Below, in pieces: positions 58,069-64,000 of a stretch of 64,000 nucleotides of DNA (the stretch's first letter is position 1; each line of letters starts with the position of its first letter). This DNA comes from Erwinia sp. E602 (GTDB lineage Bacteria; Pseudomonadota; Gammaproteobacteria; Enterobacterales; Enterobacteriaceae): the NCBI RefSeq assembly GCF_018141005.1, contig NZ_CP046582.1:4154001-4218000 (forward strand), in the 5' to 3' direction. The position numbers and the translations under genes are program-made. The notes under the pieces are model-generated. The model was not told the origin of the DNA, made no database searches, and saw only the letters and a program-made list of their open reading frames with translations.

Positions 58069-60249
58069 TCACGCTATATCTTTGGTTCCCATCATTGCAA
58101 TAAAATGCTCTTGATCACCGGTGTCAGTAAATATTCTCTCAAACATTTCCAAGTAAACACTAACTTCAATATGACCTATGGATTGAATATTTTTCCCATC
58201 TGAATGTGAATGTCTATTTATAAATCTATAGAATGAGTTATATCGAGGTTCTGCATGAGAATCAGCAAGTGATTTTAAAACCTCTTTAAGCTTGTCTTTC
58301 TTACATGAAAAACTGAAATAATATTCAAGAATATTCCTCATCAAGTTTGGCAATATAATCGAATTCACTATTCCATTTTTTGCGTCTTTTAATACTTGCC
58401 ATAATGATTGATATTCATTAAGAATATCATCCTTTTTCAACTTATAGCATTGACTATAGTTTCCTTTGACTATTCGATTGAAACTCCAGTTTTTTATAAC
58501 ATTTTTTTCAGAGTTGGCTATTATAACTAACTCTTGAAAGAAGAATAGGCTGTGCGTCAAAATGATGAATTTCTTTGCAACATCCTTCAAAATCAGATCA
58601 TTAAAAATCATTGCGGATATCTCATATATATAATTATGAGAAAGGCTTGAAATTGGATCATCGATAACAATAAACTTGTCTTTGATGATATCATCTTTAT
58701 TTTTAAGCCCTTTGCATTGCTCTAAAAAATATAAGAATGATATTATCGTTTTTTCACCTTCACTTAATGATTTAAATACACTCTTAGTATTGCTTTGACC
58801 TTCACGGTGTAGCCTGTATGTTTCTGATTCATCTTGATGCTTTATTAAAGTGAAACCCATTATGCCAAGAGAAATGAGGCTGTCATTAATATGACTTATT
58901 GTTTCTTCGATATTCACAACCTCACTCGATTTTAATCTATTTTCGGATTGTAGTTGCTTGTTTTTATTATTTATGCTTTCAACTTCTTTATCAAGCTTCT
59001 CAATCAACTCATCTAACTCATTCGATTGCTCATGATATCGATTAATGGAACTTTCATTCATTAACCTTAAATGGGATAGAAGGTCTTTCCGTAACATTTC
59101 ACACTCATCATCATAATTATCAATTTTCTTATTATGATATTCAATTTTTTGGTTTAAATCATTTACTTGTTTAATAAAGCCATTAAGTATCTCTTGATCG
59201 ATATTTAAAAAAATAGACTCTGATGGAGATGATATTTTTCTTTGGATGAGTTTTTCATTCGAATCATAATGATGTTTGATGTCACTGATATTTTTTGACA
59301 ATAAGTTATTATCAATCAACTCACCTAGATCATTGAAATTCAACAAGTAACTATCTAAACTATCACGCCAAGTTGCATAACGTTTTTTTACAGCGTCTAC
59401 CTCCAATAAACCTTCTTTGTACGTTTCATCAAAGATATTATTTAATTCTTTCTTGAAATCATTGCTGTTTATTTTCTGTTGGCAAAATGGACACTGATCA
59501 TCCACTAAAAACTTCACACCAGATCTTACCCAGTCAGAGTTAGAAAGTTTTTCTATAGATTTAGACAACTGACTATTGCTGGTGCTTAGCAAGGGTGTGC
59601 TTAAGATATTACTATCTTCGCCAGATAATACCGGAAGTATCAACTTAGGTATGATTGAATACTTTACTTCTTTGAATTTATTTAAATATTTATATCTTTC
59701 CTCCAATTCGGAAAACTCATTTTCTTTAATATTATCATGTCCATTAATAGCTTCGAAAAGCCTTTGTTTTCTTGACATCCAGTTTACAAGGTTACTAACC
59801 TCCGACTTCCTAATGCTTGCAGTTCTATTCCAAATCTCGTCTATTATTTTAGAACACACAGATTCTTTTAATTCTCTTTTCTCCCGTGCATTATTATTCT
59901 TAATATCTATTTTTCTAATATTGCTTGTTATTTCCCTATTGTTATCATCAATTATTTTAGTTATTTCAGCATTTTCATTGTTAAGCGTAAAAACGCCAGG
60001 TTGAGTTTGACTATTGTGAAAGGTTTCATCAATATAATCTTGATTAAAAACAAGGAATTGAACATCCTCATCAGGCGTCAACCTACAATTAGCATATTCA
60101 GGATTACTAGGATTAAAGAAATATCCAGATATGGTAGATTTACCACTACCATTTAACCCATAGATTAGATTCACCTTAGAACTTAAATCAAATTCAACGT
60201 CCACGTCAGGACTGTAACTTCTAACAGATTTAACGAATAATTTTGTCAT
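58069..60249 (-). CDS. PrrC/RloC-like AAA ATPase, candidate anticodon nuclease
   Basis: 726 residues, AAA_13-type. Walker A YGLNGSGKST (30-39), a zinc-hook-like CPFC (253-256) in the coiled-coil part as in RloC, signature LSEGEKT, Walker B FIVIDDPISSLSH, and a switch His in ILTHSL. Near the C-terminus RNILE (R638, E642) followed ~38-40 residues later by RHSH (H680/H682) matches the spacing of the Arg-Glu-His triad of PrrC/RloC tRNA nucleases. AT-rich against the host; next to a DUF4145 gene, so an anti-phage patch is likely. Confidence 0.75.
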   Translation of the reverse strand: MTKLFVKSVRSYSPDVDVEFDLSSKVNLIYGLNGSGKSTISGYFFNPSNPEYANCRLTPDEDVQFLVFNQDYIDETFHNSQTQPGVFTLNNENAEITKIIDDNNREITSNIRKIDIKNNNAREKRELKESVCSKIIDEIWNRTASIRKSEVSNLVNWMSRKQRLFEAINGHDNIKENEFSELEERYKYLNKFKEVKYSIIPKLILPVLSGEDSNILSTPLLSTSNSQLSKSIEKLSNSDWVRSGVKFLVDDQCPFCQQKINSNDFKKELNNIFDETYKEGLLEVDAVKKRYATWRDSLDSYLLNFNDLGELIDNNLLSKNISDIKHHYDSNEKLIQRKISSPSESIFLNIDQEILNGFIKQVNDLNQKIEYHNKKIDNYDDECEMLRKDLLSHLRLMNESSINRYHEQSNELDELIEKLDKEVESINNKNKQLQSENRLKSSEVVNIEETISHINDSLISLGIMGFTLIKHQDESETYRLHREGQSNTKSVFKSLSEGEKTIISFLYFLEQCKGLKNKDDIIKDKFIVIDDPISSLSHNYIYEISAMIFNDLILKDVAKKFIILTHSLFFFQELVIIANSEKNVIKNWSFNRIVKGNYSQCYKLKKDDILNEYQSLWQVLKDAKNGIVNSIILPNLMRNILEYYFSFSCKKDKLKEVLKSLADSHAEPRYNSFYRFINRHSHSDGKNIQSIGHIEVSVYLEMFERIFTDTGDQEHFIAMMGTKDIA

Positions 60250-60845
60250 CTAGCTTTCCTTAGGTTTCAACAAAATTCAAGTGAACATTTCAGGATAATT
60301 TTTACTAAAGCAGTGGTGGGAACAGCGAGAATTTAACACTATTAATACAAACACTTCAATGGTATATCCTATATCAAGTATACTTCTTTTCTGCTGCGAC
60401 TTTCCATCAATTATCATGAGAGGATTATGTATGATTATTTTTGATAATGCATCTATCAAAAGGTACTATCTTGTTTAACTCAATAGCCCGATATGATATA
60501 CCATGAGACTTTTTTTTAAAACCGGCTAATGAAATTCCAATAAACAGGTCATATCAAACTAAAGAGCAGTTCAATAAATTTTTAAATTTAAGATACTTAT
60601 ATACGCTGCTTATTCACAGTGCCCTGTGAGAAAAATTTTACAGCGCGTTCTGCCTTGTTCCAGTTTTGGATAACTGCAGTATGCCAATATGAACTTGATT
60701 TAAGGAAAAAACCGCCCAAGGCGGTAAATAAAAACACCGCGGCAGACTATCAGCAACAATTGGAATCAGATTTCATTCATTAACCTTCAAGCCGATTCAA
60801 TTAATTAACAACTAACGGGATTTGCTTTTATAGTATATAATTAAA

Positions 60846-61505
60846 TTACTTCTTAGATCTGGGGGTTGGGTTTATTTTATTAACATTTATTTTGTTTATG
60901 TAGATAGACTCAATGACGTTTTCCGTTATATCCATGATGCTATTAATTTCGCTACTAGAAGCTTTATAGCTTCTATGCATACTTGCATGACCAGCTTCAA
61001 TTACCTTATCAATTGCTTGAAACTGATACTTCGATATATAACCTTCATCTTTTAATTTAGATAAATTTTTCTTAAAGGTTCCTTGGTCACCAATAACTTC
61101 CACCATTACCATTTCAAGCAATGCCCTAACACCCATAATGGCTAATCGAGGCATGTTGTTTTTTAAGGCTATATAAATCTCTCTAAAAACCTCGGCTTTA
61201 TCAGATTGCTTAAATGATATCGCATCACCATCAATTCGATGTAGCCACTTCGGTTCCTTTCTAATGGTTTTAGGCGGATACTGATTAGAAAAATACTCAT
61301 CATTCATTCCGCTGAATGTGCTTTCGATGTACAATGTAATACTCTCGCAACCCATGCACTCAGAGAGATAATAGTTATCCTCCTCAAAATAAACAACTTG
61401 CTTTCCTTCCTCTTCAAATTCAATTTTTTTCTTGTGGGATAGAATGAGATGCTTTGTTTCACGGGAGCAGTTATTACAATAGATTCTTTTTATTTCTTCT
61501 GGCAT
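60846..61505 (-). CDS. DUF4145-type protein with N-terminal zinc ribbon
   Basis: 219 residues. Two CxxC pairs (CNNC near residue 10, CMGC near 50) form a zinc ribbon; the C-terminal helices RLAIMGVRALLEMVMVEVIG and EAGHASMHRSY resemble the HEPN-like DUF4145 domain often near restriction and defence genes. 596 bp from the ATPase; that gap (60250-60845) is AT-rich, with one GC hairpin (CCGCCCAAGGCGG) and no supported gene. Confidence 0.7.
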   Translation of the reverse strand: MPEEIKRIYCNNCSRETKHLILSHKKKIEFEEEGKQVVYFEEDNYYLSECMGCESITLYIESTFSGMNDEYFSNQYPPKTIRKEPKWLHRIDGDAISFKQSDKAEVFREIYIALKNNMPRLAIMGVRALLEMVMVEVIGDQGTFKKNLSKLKDEGYISKYQFQAIDKVIEAGHASMHRSYKASSSEINSIMDITENVIESIYINKINVNKINPTPRSKK

Positions 61506-61824
61506 ATAGATTATTTTTTGTTAACTTTCACTTAATCATACTCGAAAATGAACATTTTTTACAGAACAATCTTACTAGCTATAATGCAGAAAAGTATAAA
61601 TCACCACATTTAATAACTAATCTTTTAAATAACACTGTCCGCCCCGAGTACACGCACTCTTCTTAGATGGTTTATCTGGAGGCAAGAGAAATATCACATT
61701 TTGTGTTCGCAATACAGGTAAGTGGACAGTTTCTCCCTATACCGTTCGATTATCATCAATAGTTGATGTATCCCATTTTTTCTTCTGAGCACCTGAGATA
61801 TACCAACGTATTGTTTTTGAATAA

Positions 61825-61884
61825 GTTCGAAGCTGACCGGTAAGCCGCATTCTTTTCATGAAGAGTGCCGTGGACAGTCATTCA
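61825..61884 (-). repeat. Partial duplicate of the rnpB 3' end
   Basis: Repeats rnpB 3' sequence (GAAGCTGACCGGTAAGCC, then GTGGACAGTCATTCATC) about 110 bp downstream of the gene, with a ~15-bp difference in the middle. Similar 3' repeats follow E. coli rnpB. It marks the border between rnpB and the AT-rich defence patch. Confidence 0.85.
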
Positions 61885-61898
61885 TCCGGTACAGAAAG

Positions 61899-61922
61899 CA
61901 CAAAACCCGCCGAAGCGGGTTC
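61899..61922 (-). terminator. rnpB terminator
   Basis: Minus strand AACCCGC TTCG GCGGGTT then TTGTG; 12 bp past the RNA 3' end. Confidence 0.85.
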
Positions 61923-61933
61923 TGTGTCGAATG

Positions 61934-62422
<489 letters not shown>

Positions 62423-62454
62423 GGCGCGCAGTGTATAGGGTTTTCTGTGGCTTG

Positions 62455-63318
62455 TCACTCACCCTGCTGGTCAAGCGCGTACTTATACAGGGCATTTTTC
62501 TTCACGCCGTGGATTTCGGCGGTCAGCGCTGCCGCTTTTTTCAGCGGCAGCTCGGTCTGCAGCAGCGCCAGCGTGCGCAGCGCCTCCTGCGGCAGCGCCT
62601 CCTCTTCGGCGTGGAAGCCTTCGACGATCAGCACCATCTCGCCCTTGCGGCGGTTCTCATCCTCCTGCACCCACGCCAGCAGCTCGCCCACCGGCGCACC
62701 ATGAATCGACTCCCAGGTTTTGGTAATTTCCCGCGCCAGCACCACGTAGCGTTCAGCACCCAGCACCTGGACCATATCCTGCAGGCTGTCGAGCAGGCGG
62801 TGGGTCGACTCATAAAAAATCAGCGTGCGTGGCTCTTCCAGCACGGCGCGCAGCGCATCACAACGGCCTTTGCTTTTGGCTGGCAGGAAGCCTTCATAGC
62901 AGAAGCGATCCGAGGGCAGCCCGGACGCGCTGAGCGCGGTAATCGCCGCACAGGCACCCGGCAGCGGCACCACGCGGATGCCGGCTTCACGGCACAGGCG
63001 CACCAGGTGATAGCCCGGATCGTTGATCAGCGGCGTGCCGGCATCGGAAACCAGCGCTATGCTTTGACCGTCCTGCAGCTTCGCCAGCAGCGTCTCCGCC
63101 TTCTGCTGTTCATTATGATCGTGCAGTGCGAACAGCCGCGCATTGATGGCGAAATGTTGTAGCAACAGCCCGGTATGACGTGTATCTTCCGCTGCGATCA
63201 GGTCGACGCCTGCCAGCACCGCCAGGGCCCGCTGGGTGATATCGCCCAGGTTACCAATCGGTGTGGGAACGATATAGAGCGTGCTGGCAGAAATCTCTGC
63301 CCGATCGTGTTGTTTCAT
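62455..63318 (-). CDS. rsmI: 16S rRNA 2'-O-methyltransferase RsmI
   Basis: 287 residues. [47 protein letters not shown] and the [18 protein letters not shown] segment are the family signature (YraL). Methylates the ribose of C1402 in 16S rRNA. Divergent from lpoA, as in E. coli. Confidence 0.96.
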   Translation of the reverse strand: MKQHDRAEISASTLYIVPTPIGNLGDITQRALAVLAGVDLIAAEDTRHTGLLLQHFAINARLFALHDHNEQQKAETLLAKLQDGQSIALVSDAGTPLINDPGYHLVRLCREAGIRVVPLPGACAAITALSASGLPSDRFCYEGFLPAKSKGRCDALRAVLEEPRTLIFYESTHRLLDSLQDMVQVLGAERYVVLAREITKTWESIHGAPVGELLAWVQEDENRRKGEMVLIVEGFHAEEEALPQEALRTLALLQTELPLKKAAALTAEIHGVKKNALYKYALDQQGE

Positions 63319-63381
63319 TGTTTGATCCGAATTGCCGATTTAATATTGAGCATCTTGAAAAAAAACATCACTGGATACAGT

Positions 63382-64000
63382 ATGCTTCCTTCGAAAGTAA
63401 TTCACAGCAAAGCCGGGCGCATTGCCCCGCTGCTGCTGGCAGCACTGATTTTTGCCGGTTGTACCGGTAACACCCCGCAAACGCCCCCGGCGGATGTCCA
63501 GGGCGCGGCCACCGGCACCTCAGACTATTACCTGCAGCAGATGCAGCAAAGTGCAGATGATAACAAGGTTAACTGGCAATTACTCGCAATCAGAGCGTTG
63601 CTGAACGAAGGCAAGCTGCCCGTCGCTAACGATCAGCTGTCACAGCTGCCGCAGCAGCTAAGCAGCACCCAGAGCCAGGAAGTGCTGCTGCTGCGCGCTC
63701 AGCTGAGCACCGCACAGCAAAACAGCCAGGCCGCCGCCGCACAGCTGAAGCAGATCGATCCGTCGGCGCTGTCGAAAGATCAGCTGGCGCGCTATTACCA
63801 GCTGCAGATCGCCGCAGGCCAGGGGCAGCCGTCGCTGGATCTGCTGCGGGCCTATATCGCCCAGGAGCCGCTGCTTGGCAGTCCGGCGGACAAGCAGAAA
63901 AATATTGATGCCACCTGGCAGGCGCTGACGCAGCTGAGCCAGCAACAGATGAATACTCTGACCATCAACGCCAATGAGAACGTGCTGCAGGGCTGGCTGG
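63382..64000 (+). CDS. lpoA: LpoA, outer-membrane activator of PBP1a (5' part)
   Basis: Open at the window end; 206 codons seen. Lipoprotein signal peptide with lipobox FAGC (Cys27), then the Ser/Gln-rich linker and the TPR-like N-domain (YYLQQMQQSADDNKVNWQLL...). LpoA (YraM) stimulates PBP1a through the periplasm. Normal position divergent from rsmI. Confidence 0.93.
   Translation, partial: MLPSKVIHSKAGRIAPLLLAALIFAGCTGNTPQTPPADVQGAATGTSDYYLQQMQQSADDNKVNWQLLAIRALLNEGKLPVANDQLSQLPQQLSSTQSQEVLLLRAQLSTAQQNSQAAAAQLKQIDPSALSKDQLARYYQLQIAAGQGQPSLDLLRAYIAQEPLLGSPADKQKNIDATWQALTQLSQQQMNTLTINANENVLQGWL

Overview
The window looks like the chromosome of an Erwiniaceae bacterium (Erwinia/Pantoea type; inferred from gene content, not from a search). 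Most of it is GC-rich with enterobacterial gene order: idnDOTR, alx-sstT, yqjA-mzrA-yqjCDEKFG, yhaJ/yhaK, rlmG-ygjP and rnpB-rsmI-lpoA. It also carries a full pqqABCDEF operon. Accessory patches are AT-rich.

Layout. 1-9.7 kb: end of a SNF2-type helicase, GNAT acetyltransferase, Fic protein, chemoreceptor with a sigma-28 promoter, two Lrp-type regulators, azlCD exporter, EamA transporter and a hok-type toxin locus. 9.7-19.5 kb: MFS transporter, pqqF-E-D-C-B-A (minus strand) with an M19 dipeptidase upstream, a second hok-type locus and an orphan copy of its leader. 19.5-26.8 kb: L-idonate/gluconate genes idnR-T-O-D, fadH and yagU. 27-38.9 kb: a mosaic accessory region. 39-57 kb: housekeeping genes. 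57-61.5 kb: an AT-rich patch with a PrrC/RloC-like ATPase and a DUF4145 protein. 61.8-64 kb: rnpB with a very large P12 arm, rsmI and the start of lpoA.

The most unusual object is the 8.4-kb island at 28116-36549. It holds a minus-strand operon: a 35-codon candidate precursor peptide followed by an intrinsic terminator, three proteins that each seem to join a PqqD-like (RRE-like) N-terminus to a heme-oxygenase-like di-iron domain, a class III PLP aminotransferase, an ATP-grasp ligase, an MFS exporter and a GNAT acetyltransferase. This looks like an undescribed peptide-derived natural-product (RiPP-like) pathway. The island is bounded by two related copies of a ~173-bp MITE-like element in direct orientation. 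A 9-bp sequence (CCGTTTCCC) is repeated just outside them, and removing one copy restores alignment of a yagU-like relic. The cluster therefore appears to have arrived as a composite mobile unit.

A second theme is tandem-repeat expansion: 18 copies of an octamer, 10 copies of another, a 46-bp repeat grown from a stop-codon region, and four separate in-frame repeat tracts that lengthen PqqF to 1044 residues.
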